NCBI GenBank assembly: GCA_024220525.1
Contig: JAMYWO010000009.1
Span: forward strand, 279,534-334,842
From: Cochliopodium minus
Lineage: Eukaryota; Discosea; Himatismenida; Cochliopodiidae
Direction of reading: 5' to 3'
Length of the DNA stretch: 55,309 bases
Below, piece by piece: positions 32,549-44,454 of the stretch. The translations under genes were made by a program, and so were the position numbers. Under the pieces are notes generated by a model. That model did not search any database and was not told the DNA's origin. It was given only the letters and a program-made list of their open reading frames with translations. Positions within the stretch are counted from its first letter, which is position 1. Every line of letters starts with the position of its first letter.

Positions 32549-33289
32549 TCAGTTCATTGGAGTATTCTCATCAATGATATTTTCTTCTTCCATTTTGTAA
32601 GATACCATAGTATCAACTTTATGTATTTTGGTGTCAAAGGATCTTAGCTTTACTTGTTCGCAATTCTTGATTAATTTAGCATCACTTGTTTCCCATGACT
32701 TTGGAATTTGTGTTTCTTTATCAGTGTACACAAGGATATCAAAAGAACATCTTTCTTCAAAATATGGAAGAAAAGTGACACTGGCAGTTATTTGTCTATA
32801 AGGCGTTATAAATATATTTTGAATTATTATTTTTCAATTTTTTAACTGAAAATTTCAAAAAATAACGATTTATCAAAAAATTTTTCTTTTTTACCTTATG
32901 ATACCTGCAATTTCACCTTTGATCTCTTTCACAGATTTCTCTTTTGGCTTTGCATTTACATCTAAAGATTCCTTATCGGTCTCTATATTAAACACCCATC
33001 TCTCCAATATCTGTTTGCTTTCAATACCAGTGATCACAATAACCATTTGTTGGATATCTCCTTCCATCAACCACTTCTCCACTTGCCCCATAATCTTTGT
33101 CAAATATTCCTTCAATTTTTGTTCTTTACTAACCAATATAGCGAGCCCATACTTCTTTACCATCTCGAAATCATCCTGTGGATAGATCCCTCTTTGATAT
33201 AATACTGAATTTGTTGCGTAGAAAAAGAATTCTGATACGATTTGTGCTGATCCCTTGATTGTTATACTTGTTTTACTTTTTGTGGACAT
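32549..33289 (-). CDS. MAD2: Spindle checkpoint HORMA protein MAD2, 213 aa
   Basis: Two exons (33289-32895, 32795-32549) join in phase 2. The sequence follows Mad2 closely: GSAQIVSEFFFYATNSVLYQ, RGIYPQDDFEMVKKYGL, ILERWVFNIETD, IRQITASVTFLPYFEERCSF, DILVYTDKETQIPKSWE, VKLRSFDTKIHKVDTMVSYK. Length is close to the usual ~205. Mad2 binds Mad1 and Cdc20 and delays anaphase until kinetochores attach; the C-terminal safety-belt segment is present. It is convergent with the TsaE-like gene, and 229 bp separate its start from the divergent F-box gene. Confidence 0.95.
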
Positions 33290-33518
33290 TATCTTTAGCC
33301 TCCTTTGAATGTTATTTAAACGTTCTCTCTAATTTTTTTTATTATTGAAATAAATCGTTTTTTTTTTTTTTTCATTAAATAAAAAGGCGCCAACAAATTT
33401 CAAAATTAGAAAAAAAATAAGAATATTCTTATTTTTTCTGGTATCATTTATACTTGTGATAAATAAACATCTTTTCTGATTAAATTGAATAGAATTATTG
33501 AGAAATATAAAAAAAAAA

Positions 33519-33884
33519 ATGGAAGAATATTTTGAAAACACCATTATAATCTCAAATATAATCAATTTTTTGGATCTCAAATCAATCATCAATCTTTCAT
33601 GCATCAATAAATCACTCAACAACTTAAGCTTTAAAAAATTGAAGAAGATAAATTTTGCAAGATATCCCTCGATCAAAAATAAGGAAGTGGTGAAAGTATT
33701 GGAGAAATGTGAAAGCCTAGAATCTATAAATTTTAGCACATGCAACATAGACGATAGCATATTGCCAATATTGGTGGATAAAAAATCACTCAAATCTCTA
33801 AATATTCTATTTTGCCATTCTATAAGCTCTAAAGGTGTATTATATCTTACAAAAAAAATGCCAACACTGAAATTATTGGTTTGA
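33519..33884 (+). CDS. Short F-box/LRR-like protein, 121 aa
   Basis: A single exon. MEEYFENTIIISNIINFLDL, KSIINLSCINKSLNNLSF resembles an F-box (hydrophobic helix, then LxxLSCINKS). Two or three leucine-rich repeats follow: LESINFSTCNIDDSIL, LKSLNILFCHSISSKGVLYL, MPTLKLLV before the stop. The protein is short for an F-box/LRR and could be truncated, or continue through an exon I do not recognise in the AT-rich flank. A likely substrate-recruiting subunit of an SCF ligase if intact. Confidence 0.65.
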   Translation: MEEYFENTIIISNIINFLDLKSIINLSCINKSLNNLSFKKLKKINFARYPSIKNKEVVKVLEKCESLESINFSTCNIDDSILPILVDKKSLKSLNILFCHSISSKGVLYLTKKMPTLKLLV

Positions 33885-34122
33885 TGTAAAAGATATTAAT
33901 GAAATGATTTGATGTAAAAATTTTTTGAATTAAAAATTAATTTATATAAATATTTAAAAAAAAATTTAATTTAAATTCAATGTTTACAAAAACTTTTTTT
34001 TGAAAGAAAAAATTGACTTTTTTTTAAATTTTTTTTCTCTTTTCAAACATCCAAAGTAACTAAAAATAAAAAAAAAAATTAAAAAAAAAAAAAAATTAAA
34101 GAGAATTTAATCCAAATAAAAT

Positions 34123-35965
34123 TTAAATAAAATCGGAACCTTTTTTGAGAGAATGAGTTTTTTCAAAATGATAACCATCACCCTCAGGAAAACCAAAAGA
34201 ATGTAAATAATGATGATAACCAGAACCACCACAAAAAATTTCCCAGTTTTTCTTCTTTCCAAAGTCATAGGGCCACACATAAGTTTCGCCAGTGAGTTTG
34301 GCACGCTTTTTGTTGCGGTCTCTTACATATTCGTCAATCGTAGTCAAATTTTCGTTGATGAGAAAAACTTGTGCATAAAACAAAGAAGCAATTCCTAAGG
34401 AGAAAGGATTTTTTTGATTTTTTAAATAAATTATAAACTATTATTTTGATTTATTTTTAATTTTATTTTTTAATTTAATTTTTAATTTTTATTTTTAATT
34501 TTTAATTTTAAATTTATTTTAATTTTTATTTTAAATTTTTTATTTTTTATTTTTATTTTAAATTTTTATTTTAAATTATTTTTCATTTTTGAATTAATTT
34601 AATTTAATTTTTAATTTACCTATTGTCACTGGTAATAAAAGAACAAAGTTGATGATGATAATGATGATTTGGGAAGGTGGAACTTCGTAATCGGCATCTT
34701 CAGCGGAGAGAATTACAAAATGGACGATTCTGGCAACTTCAAGGATCATCGCATATGAACATGCCATTGTAGCATAAAACAAAAACAAGACAAAAAACTT
34801 GTGGTTGTAAAATCCAACACAATTATTAACCCAAGGACACTTTTTTTTTCAAGAAATAGTTAAAATATAAATTAAAAGATAAAAAAGTTCTAAAAATTTT
34901 TAGATCAATTAATTTAGGAATTAAGAAAAAAAAAATTATTAAATTGAAAAGTTAAATTCAAATAAACTCAATTCATTATAAAAATTTCTTCAAATTTTCT
35001 TTTTCTTTTTCATTGATTTTTTTTTTGTTTAAATAAGTTAAAATTCAAAATGAAAATAAAATAAAATTTTAAAAGTTGATTTTTTAAAATTGAAAAAAGA
35101 CAGTTCCAAAAAATTTTTTTTTACATGATGATCCATTTTTAAGACGCAAGTTTTACATTCTTTGCAATGATGAGATCTTGGAGGCTTGAATGAGCTACAT
35201 TTGGTGCAATACCGTGTCTTCTTTGTTTTGAAAGGGATCACTTTGTTACTGTTTTTGTCTACGTGGATGTTGGGTGGCGCGTCACTCAATTTTATGTATT
35301 CGTCTATCACGTTTTGAATTTCTTCTTTGCTTTTGTTTTGTAAGTTTGGTGGGAGCTTCAGGTCAAAAAAAAATTTTTTTTTTTGGTTTGTTTAAATTTA
35401 AAATAACTATTTAAATTTGGGTATTATTTAATTAATAATTTAATTTCAAATTAAAAATGATTTTAAATTTTAATATTAATAAATATTAAATCTGTTTTTA
35501 AAAAAATGAAAGACGAATGCTTCAAATTTAAAAAGTAGATTTAATCATCGATTATTGGTGTTTAAAATAAAGAGATTTTAATAATTTAAAATTGATAAAA
35601 TAAATTAGGTAAAAATAATAATGTGTGTAATCATAATACAAAATAAGAATTAAATAGAATCTTCTTGTTTCTTATGATTTATCATTATTCCCATCCATAT
35701 GAAAAATATTTTTCTTTTCAATTCAATTTTCTTTTATTTTTACCCAATCTTTTCTTGCATGACCAGGATTACAATAAATAGCTCTGAAATAATTATATAT
35801 ACATCCAAAGGATAGGAGATTGAAGGCCAATAAATTTGCCATTCCAGTGAGATTATTCCATGCCTCCCAAGGAATCAATACGGTGAACCATACAATAAAT
35901 ATTGATCCAAATATCAAGATAGATACACCTACAACAAATCCATCAATCTTTGATAAAATACCCAT
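34123..35965 (-). CDS. DHHC protein S-palmitoyltransferase, 314 aa
   Basis: Four exons (35965-35744, 35355-35125, 34839-34620, 34394-34123) join in frame. Two N-terminal membrane helices ([20 protein letters not shown], and around [16 protein letters not shown]) precede the cysteine-rich catalytic domain: [38 protein letters not shown], with the DHHC motif spanning an intron. Two more helices follow ([32 protein letters not shown]), and a cytosolic tail with a Gly/Tyr/His-rich end. The enzyme transfers palmitate to protein cysteines at Golgi, ER or plasma membrane. All key Cys/His are present. Confidence 0.93.
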
Positions 35966-36110
35966 TCTGAATTTTTTTTTTTTTATTTTTATTTTTTTAT
36001 TTTTTAAATTAAATAATTTTTAATTAAATAATTTTTTAAATGAAACAAAATATGTTTAAAAAAACTTTTTATTGTTTTTTATTCTCTTTTTTTTTTTTTT
36101 TTTTGAATCA

Positions 36111-37405
36111 TTAATAAGTATTTTTTAGTTTGTTTAAAAGAAAATCAAGAGAGTTGACAGGTTCATAAAGGCTCTTTTCTTCTTTGAACAAATTGTGAAT
36201 ATTCTCTTCAAAATTGGGATGTCCTTTAAAAACCAAAAATAATAATAAAAAGATTTAGTCAAAGAATTATTTTAAAATAAAAACCAAAATAAGCAATTGA
36301 CAATCTCATTTGACTTTTCGATTTAGGTAAAATAACTCTATGTAAAGTAGCAGGATATTTTTTATTTCTGAAAAATAAAATTGAAAAATATTTTTTTTAT
36401 TAAACAATTTTTTTTTACGTCCAAATCTCCATCAATGCACCTACATTTATGAGAACAGTATCTTCTATGATTGGGGCGTTGATCCAATTCCCATTAGATA
36501 AAACCTCTAAGCCGTCTATCTCTCCCACCTTACCATTTCTGAACAAAAGAGTCGCACTAAGAATAAAAAAAAAAATTCATTTAATGAAAATTAATAAAAA
36601 ATTAATTAAAAAAATAAACAAAAAAAAAAATGAAAAAAAAAAATTAACTTTTATAATAAAAAGATTTAAATTGTTAAATTATTACGATCCATAATCTACG
36701 TGTTGACCTGCTCTTACATTATCTTTGTTTTCGTTTCCCTTTTCTTCTTCATTTACGATACTGGGATAACACAACAACCTCATCATATTATCTTGTTTGG
36801 TATGTCCGTTTACAAAGTATGATTTTTCAAATTTTAGAGCTATTTCGAGTGAAAAAAGGAATCTGTTGAGCAGTTTATCACAATCATCGTAAAATGAACA
36901 TAATTCCTCTCCTCCTTCAAAATTAGGTGGGAACATGTTTCCAAACTTATTTCTTTCTTTTAAATTACCAATATTGTATGCTTCTTTTTGATCTCTCGTT
37001 TTCCTAGATTTGAAATTTAAAAAATTTTAAAATTTCAATCAAATTTCTTAGTTTAATTAAAAATTTGAAATTTATTTTTATTCTTTCAAATTCATTTTTT
37101 CCAATTCACCTTTTAGGATCCAAAGATTCTACTCCCAAAGCTACATATCCACAATTTGATTCATGATCTCTTCTTTTTACAATTTCCTTTTGATTTTTAT
37201 CCAATTTGAATAAATTTTCAGACAATTCAAACACCTTGTTCAATCTCTCCTTAGATATCCCAAAATTTTTGAGATATACAAACCCAAAGTTTTTGATGGC
37301 CTCATTGATCTCATTGCTGGTATTTTTTTTATCATTATTACATTCATTCTCAGATATAAATGAACCAAAATCGACAACAGGGATATCAGAGTTTTTATTT
37401 TTCAT
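36111..37405 (-). CDS. 2-oxoglutarate/Fe(II) oxygenase, isopenicillin-N-synthase-like, 315 aa
   Basis: Five exons (37405-37110, 37003-36686, 36556-36419, 36367-36285, 36223-36111) join in frame. The N-terminal DIOX_N-type region reads IPVVDFGSFI and GFVYLKNFGISKERLNKVFE. The double-stranded beta helix has the iron ligands H and D in GQHVDYGS, the second His in PATLHRVILP and the 2OG-binding Arg in SQMRLSIAYF. NWINAPIIEDTVLINVGALM is the usual strand before the second His. Substrate cannot be inferred; relatives hydroxylate or cyclise small molecules. Only 29 bp separate its start from the stop of NAT9. Confidence 0.9.
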
Positions 37406-37434
37406 TTTTTTTTTTATTTTTATAATTTATATAT

Positions 37435-38285
37435 TTAATTGGAATATGATTCATAATCATCCAACTTTAATTCACCAAACTGTTCAAGCAACTTATTTTT
37501 AAATTCTTCGTTAACATTCAACTCAAAATTTATTTGCTCAAAAACTTCACTTCGGGAAACCTCGTCATAACCCAACTTTTTAAACAAAGATATGCTCCCA
37601 CTATTATCAAAATTTATCTTTGCAACAAATTTTTTAGTATTCAAATGTTCAACAGCATAATACATCATCAAAAACAAAGCCTCAAAAGCAATACCTTTTC
37701 AAAAAAAAATTTTATTTTAAAGAAAACTAATCAAAATCAAGCTCATTGTTTTCTTGCTTTACCTTTTCTTCTTGACTCTTTTTCAGCAATCATTATTTCA
37801 ATTTCTGCAACTTCTCTTTTATTTTCTCCTTCATTTTCGTACTCGTGAAAGAATAGATTGACATCTCCGCACATTTCGTAAATGTTGGTTTCGGTGTTTA
37901 ATCTTGTGGTGTCGAGAAGAATGAAGGTGCATTTATTTTCGTCCACTGACCATGTTTGTTGCATTTCGTATTCTTCTTCAAGTGTTAATCTTTCGGAGCA
38001 TGTCATCTCAAGGATTTCGGGATCTGAAATAAAAATTCAATTTTAGATTTCTTTGCAAGGATTTTTTTTTTTTTTACCTTCCATCCAATCATGATATTTT
38101 AGAACCTAAATTCATTATATCTCTTTATTTTCAGATTTGATTGTATTTTCTTCTTACATGTTCTATCATTTCAAAATTTATAAATAAAAAATCGGAATAT
38201 AATGAGAAATGTTTGATTTACCTTTCCTGTATGGAACAAGATAAACTGTTTTTCCTTTGATAATGATTTTCAAATTTTCTCTCAT
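37435..38285 (-). CDS. NAT9: N-acetyltransferase 9 (NAT9) family, 205 aa
   Basis: Exons 38285-38222, 38162-38158 (5 nt), 38105-38078, 38023-37763 and 37694-37435 join in frame. The result follows the NAT9 family: TVYLVPYRKEHVLKYHDWME, DPEILEMTCSERLTLEEEYE, MQQTWSVDENKCTFILLD, GDVNLFF, EIEIMIAEKESRRKG, VAKINFDNSGSISLFKKLGY. The 5-nt exon AACAT is needed to write RKEHV, a family-conserved sequence, which strongly supports it. Length equals the human protein (about 207). Family members are implicated in tubulin/microtubule acetylation or stability. A GNAT fold; the acetyl-CoA loop RRKG is present. 189 bp of divergent promoter separate it from PARP16. Confidence 0.92.
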
Positions 38286-38474
38286 TTCTTATAACCAGTA
38301 TCCTTTTTCGATTTTATTTTTATTTAAATTGATAAATGAAAAATGTGAATTAAACAGTGCACAATCCAAGTTTATTCATTATAATTGAGCCATTTGATTT
38401 TTGCATGAGTAATAATTATTTAAGCTTTCTTAATAAATATGACTCAAAATTTGATATGAAACAAAAAAAAAAAA

Positions 38475-39710
38475 ATGAAGGTCGAAATGGAAGGAGACAT
38501 CACTCATAATAACCAATCATCAATTCAAAATGAAATAGAGAAATATGATTATAAAGATATGATTCTGAATAACAAAAAGAACAGCGATTTGATGCTATCC
38601 TTCTTCGTATCTGCTCTAAAAAGCTATAGAAGAGCATCAGTATGTACACCATTTCCATCATTCCTAAAAGGAAAGAAAAAAGAAAATGATTATCAAACGG
38701 CAGTAAGAGAACTTTTAAAAAAAATTAATTATTAATTCAGCTAAAAAAAATAATTAAAAAAAATTCAAAATTTTTGTGTTGAAAAGGAAATATGTTTTGA
38801 TAAAATACCTTCATTAAATGAATTAAACAAAAAATCAGTGCATTCAAAACTTCCTGAAGCATCAAAAAGAATGCTGAGCTGGATACTGGAGCAAGAGGGA
38901 ATTGAATACAAAAACACAACACAAGAAAAAGTGGAAAAAAAGACAAAGTTGGATATAAAGAACATTGTGAGACCAATCAAACATATAATCAAAATAAAAT
39001 ATATACACGATGAAAAAGAGATTGAGATTTCGAAAATCAAAGATGTTATACTTCACACTAAAAGAATAGAATTCAGCGAAAACAAAAAAAAATTCTCCAC
39101 CATTTATGGTTTCCACGGTACTTCTTTGGAGAACGTTTGGTCTATTTTACATGATGGTTTCAAGATCAGCAAGTTTAGCGGAAGGAACGGAAGTTTGTAT
39201 GGTGAGGGCATTTATTTGGCTACAGAATCTAGAATCTCTTTGAATTACATATCTGAGGAGAATGGTTGGATTCATTCTGATGTTGGAGAAAAGTTGGGTT
39301 GTATGTTTATTTGTGAAGTAAAAAAAAAAATATTTGAAATTTTATTTTATATTTTAAATTTTATTTTATTTTTTCATTTTTATTTTTTCATTTAATTTTA
39401 CATTTTGATTTTAAATTTATTTTTATTTTAGGTTGTTGACAATCCAGAATTTATTCAAAGAAAAACAGAAAAGGACAAGTACTCAGAGCTACCAAACTCT
39501 TTCATCGTTGTTAAAAATCCAATTCTGGTGAGACCAAAATACATTCTCGTTTTCACCGAAGATCCTCTAATCAAGAAAAACAGGATCCAATCTAAAGCCT
39601 TCTTTGTTATTTTGTTGTATATTTTGTTTTTAGCTTTTATCATCATCTACAATTCTAGATGGGGAAGAACTGTTTATACAAATGTGAATCTAAGACCTTC
39701 TAATATTTGA
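38475..39710 (+). CDS. PARP16: PARP16-type tail-anchored mono-ADP-ribosyltransferase, 345 aa
   Basis: Exons 38475-38702, 38787-39317 and 39432-39710 join in frame. The N-terminal helical region (SDLMLSFFVSALKSYRRASV, CTPFPSF) matches PARP16 proteins. The catalytic ART fold has H in GFHGTSLENVWSILHDGF, Y in GSLYGEGIYLATE and a third Tyr in RPKYILVFTED, so an H-Y-Y triad as expected for mono-ADP-ribosylation. A single hydrophobic helix near the C-terminus (AFFVILLYILFLAFIIIY) fits the ER/nuclear-envelope tail anchor of PARP16, which modifies UPR kinases in animals. A second ATG four codons on is an alternative start. Confidence 0.92.
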
Positions 39711-39808
39711 TTTTTGATAAATTAAAAAAAAAAAATTTCAAATCAAAAAATAATTGGAAGGTTTAGGTTTGGTAAAGGTTAGAAAATGATTGTAAAAAGC
39801 CAAATTTT

Positions 39809-42800
39809 TTATTTATTTTTCTTTTTTGGGCAACTACTAGACCAATGACCTAAAATAAAAAAAGTTTAAATAAGGTTAAAAAAGAAAAAAAGAAAAAAAA
39901 TAAATATACCTGTCTCTCCACAAACAAAACAAGAAGTGTTCTTTTGTCCAGAAGTATTGGAAGACCCACAAAAAGAACTTTTGTTGTTATTTCCAAAGTT
40001 TTTATTTCCATTTCCATAACTACTGTTGTTGTTATTGTTGTTATTTGAGAAGCCAGGGTTACCGTTGCATTCATCCTCCCATTTGAAATAAGTGCAAAGG
40101 CTGTCGGGACACTTGTAAAATTTCCTTCCAGAATTGGTAGCAGTGCTCGCAGTCAACAACTTTGGTGTTTTATTACATTTACAAAGCTCCCCATTATTGT
40201 TATTATTATTGTTATTACTATTTTGATTGTTGGTAGAAGTTTTTTGGAAAGAGTTACTGAAGCTGTTTTGTCTTTTGTTGGTGTTACTGTTATTATTATT
40301 GGAAGTGTTAAAATTGTTACTGTTGTTAAAACTATTGGACCTCTTATTATTATTGTTAGTATTGTTGGTATTAAAATTATTATTATTAAAACTAGTGTTA
40401 TTGTTACTTCCATAACTAGAATTGCTATTTCCAAAAGAGCTATTATTAAAGCTATTATTGTTATTATTATTGCCATTAAAATTATTGTTATTATTGCCAT
40501 TAAAATTGTTGGTATTGTTGTTGATTGGTGCATTGCTTGTTATTGCAAACCCTCTGTCGAAAAAAATTCTCATTTCTTTGTTAAAGTTTGTTTCTTGGAG
40601 CAACTCGTTCATATTAGTATCACACCTAAATAAAATAAAAAATATAAAATAAAAAAGAAAGAAAATAAAAAATATAAAATAATAAAATAATAAATAAAAA
40701 TAAAAAAGAAAGAAAATAAAAAATATAAAGTAATAAAATAATAAATAAAAATAAAAAAGAAAGAAAATAAAATAAAATTTTAAAAAAAATTTTTCAAACC
40801 CAGAAACACAACCAGTGTATTCGAGTTGTTGGATTTGTTGATGTTCACCGGGCCTGTTGAAGACAAATTTGAGATGATAGATGTTTCCACCTGGAGCGGA
40901 AACGCAGGTGGGACATTGTATGTTGGTGGCAGAGACTGACTTACAAGAAGGAAAGGACAATGTTGTTTTGCAACCCTTTGAAGCGAATCTATAAAAAAAA
41001 GAAAAAATAAAATAAAGTTAAAATTAAAATAAAATTAAAAAATAAAATTAAATTAAAAAAAAATGAAAAAAGTTTGTTTGATTTTAATTTTACCCAGAAC
41101 AAGACAAAAAGGGAGCAGAATCAGTTTTTCTGTTTTTGATTGTCATTGTGGATTGACAGCTCGGACAAGGCCTGACAGGCAAAGTGGACTTTCCCTTGGC
41201 GAGCTCACAAGTAGGGGAGATACATTGCCAACAAAAAAGGTTCTTAGGAGCTGAACCAGAAGTGGAATTACCAGGAGGAAGTAAATTAGGAGGAGGATTA
41301 CAAAAACAAGAAGGACAAATCATGTAAGTTCCTTCCTTAAAAGTACTATTGCTATTATTGTTGTTGTTATTGTTATTGTTATTAGTATTGTTGTTTTTGT
41401 CGGTTTTTTTGCCGCCTTTTTTTGTTGCTTTGGTTTTGTTGTTTGTTCCGCTCGTTTTCGACTTGTTTTCTTTGGTGACCTCTATGACTTGGAAGGAGCA
41501 ATGATCGCAGTGGTTGGTGGTGGCTTTGAGCTTCCCGCTTTTGGGCAAAGTGTGCAACTTTTTGCAGTGGACGCACTCCAAAGCACGATGATTGGCATTG
41601 AAGAAAGTGGTTTGGTTGTTATTATTATTGTTGTTATTATTTGTTTTTGATTCGTTGTATCTCAAAACCATTTTCTTGTTGCAAGTTCCGCACTTTGAAA
41701 AGTTGTTTTTGGAGTGAGAAAAAGTGGGAGCTTTTTTCTGTAGGTCGCTCATGTCGTTCCCCTGCCCAAAAAAGACGGATAAAACGTTGTCTAGCTTGGA
41801 ACAAAGCTCTATGCTCTTGTTGAACATCTTTTTGTACATCTCCATCGAGTCTTTGATGACCTGCTCCTTCGTCTTTCTCCCCTGCGAGATTTGAGTGACA
41901 TCACCTTCTATTTTGGCTCTGTAATGAGGCTTTGAGAAGCTAAACTCCATGCTGTCAAAGCCAACCACGAGAGCAACACCGAGATGAGTGGGTTCAAACC
42001 TGTTATTATTGTTTTTGACTGCGTAGTTTCTGTCTTGTACTGTTTTGATGTGAGAAGCGATGGTAGCATCAGTCCCTATTCCCTCTTTATTCATTATTTG
42101 GATCAATTCAGGCTCTGATATCAATTCCGGAGCGGTTGTTTCTCCTTCTTCCATGTTGAATAGATGGATGGGTTCTTCTGTGTTTCTTTGGAAGGTGGGA
42201 ATGGTTTTTCCCGACCACTTTTTGTATTTGTACACTTCAAGGTAGTTCCTTTCTAAAATCATCAATCCCTTACACTTGAACCTCTCCTCTCCAACTTGAG
42301 CAATTACCACCGTCTCAGCACCCTTTGCATCTTTATTTGAAACGAAAATAAAATTCAATTTTAAAAAATTCAATTTTAAAAAATTCAATTTTAAAAAATT
42401 TTAAATTTTTTTTGTTTTACCATCAGAACAACAAGCAAGAAAATGTCTGCATACAAACTCATAAACTGTTTTTTCATCTCCTACCAAGTTATTTACATAT
42501 TTAGTTGGATGGATGGGAGGATGAGCTTGATCATTTCCAGCACCCTTTCTTGGTTCTTTGAATTTCCCTTCTAAAAGACCCTTAGCATAGTCTCCCCAAG
42601 CAGAGTCTGTTTGCTGAAGCTCAATAATTGCTTTGAGATCTGTACCTGGAACAAAAACCTCAGTTTCCGTTCTTGGGTAACTAATAATACCTAAAAAAAA
42701 AAAAGTATTTAAAAAAAAATTATCTATTTTATTATTGATTTAAAGTTATTCACTCAAATATTTAATTTTTTTTTATTACCTTTTTGGTACAACTTTTCTG

Positions 42801-44139
42801 CTATTTCCATCGTCTTTTCAGAAGAAACTCTCATTTTAGAAAGTTCTTTCTGCATTGTTATAGTGGTGAGAGGAAGTGGTTTGAGGTTGGTTTTGTCCTT
42901 TTTGTCCACTGAAACGATCTTTGCAATAGGGCCAGAGTCAATACAACTTTCGTAAATCACCATGGTGCTCAACTTGTCGAAGAGTTTGTCTCTTTCCCAA
43001 AAAAAATGAGCTATTTGATCATCTTTCTTGATTTCGAGAACAAGTTTCCAAAAAGATTCTTTAACAAAATTTTTTTTCTCAAGATATCTTTCTACAATAA
43101 ACCCCAAAGTAGGAAATTGACAAGGTCCTTTTGAGAAAAAAATAATTCGGAAAAAAATATTTAATATTAAAAAAGGATAAAATTTAATTGAAATGATCAA
43201 CAAATTGTACCATAAGATACAAGATGACTAACATATTCTGGATACTTGTTTTGATATCTCATTGACAACCATCTTGTCCATGCTCTAATCATTTGAAAAG
43301 AATATAAAAAACAAAAAGAAAAAAAAATTATTTACGCTCCAATTCTCAGATCTATTTCTATTCTCGCATCCACAGCATAAGAATCTTTCTCGTTTGGGAT
43401 TGCCAAGGTGGAAACAGCTCTGTATATTTCTCTTGGGATGATTGAACTAAACTTTGATCTGTGCACCCTTAAATTTCTGTTTACTTTTTTGCAAATATCC
43501 AACACTTCAAATCCTATGTTTTCTCCTTCCTTTTTTTTTATTGATAAATCTTTGAGATTAAATTATAAGAAATCAAAATAAAATTTTACTCTATCACAAT
43601 CAAGCCATAATATTAACTCTGAACAATTCTTTGCTTCATTTTCAAGATTTTTGGATATATCCTTCATTTCCTCTTTTTATATTTCCAAATATATATCAAT
43701 TATATGAACCATATCTTAACAATATAAGCATTTTTTTTTTATTTACCTTTCACCATTTTGATTATGGGTGCTTCAAATAATTCTATTGGATCACAACTTT
43801 GCCATGATTTATGTGAATTATCAAAATCTACTTCCATCACATGCCCAGAAACAGATGTAAATATCATTGTTACATTTTGGCCATTTAAACTATAAGGAAA
43901 TTCAAATACTGGATTATATTTTGATTTTCCAGATCTCTTTATAATTATTGATAAATGAATGTTATTTATAGGGAATATTATTTGTATATTTACCTTTCTT
44001 GCAGATCCTTTTGATAAAATAGCTGAACATTCCTTTGCAACAGAAGGTTTTTCTGCCTATTTTTCGTATATATGTTTTATTTTTATTTATTATAGAATAT
44101 CTTTTTATTCCTCCATACCACATTCAATATTCTTCTCAT
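39809..44139 (-). CDS. TOP3A: DNA topoisomerase III alpha, 1141 aa
   Basis: Twelve exons: 44139-44119, 44056-43994, 43936-43747, 43672-43590, 43529-43336, 43284-43211, 43127-42780, 42690-42421, 42330-41094, 40988-40800, 40625-39910, 39849-39809. Toprim: MRRILNVAEKPSVAKEC, SVSGHVMEVDF, LWLDCDREGENIGFE. The catalytic Tyr (~329) is in ISYPRTETEVF; NKEGIGTDATIASHI and GPCQFPTLGF are standard type IA text. The C-terminus carries several Cys4 fingers, a GRF-type finger (CKCNKTPKLLTASTATNSGR, FYKCPDSLCTYFKWEDEC) and a CCHC knuckle (CFVCGETGHWSSSC). Long Asn-rich inserts (AAC/AAT runs) interrupt the finger region. It decatenates DNA with RecQ helicase and RMI1. Confidence 0.95.
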
Positions 44140-44454
44140 ATATTAGATTTTCAATCTCAATATTTTTTTATTTTTTCCTATTTAATTTTTTCTTCTAAAT
44201 TATTTATCAAATTTTAAAAATTCTTGAAACTCTTGATTTGCTCTTCAAAAATTTTACCTTTTTTGTATCATAAAAACAAAGTTTTACTCTTTCTTTTAAT
44301 TTTATAAAGTTTTATTTATCAAGATTGAATTTTGTTTTGGATCATTATCTTTTTTTAATTTCTTTTTAACCGCTTTATATTTAAAAAAATTTAAAAAAAC
44401 CGTTAAAATATAAAAAAAAAAATTGATAAAGTATTTTGACAAGAGAAAGCAGAA
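44140..44454. promoter_or_regulatory. Divergent promoter region TOP3A / RhoGAP
   Basis: 315 bp between two divergent start codons. AT-rich with no recognisable element; a short repeat TTTAAAAAAATTTAAAAAAA lies near 44380. Confidence 0.45.

Noticed and set aside
40223-40652. Ile/Val/Leu-rich plus-strand frames that look like membrane proteins
   Set aside because: They are antisense readings of the Asn-codon repeats of TOP3A.
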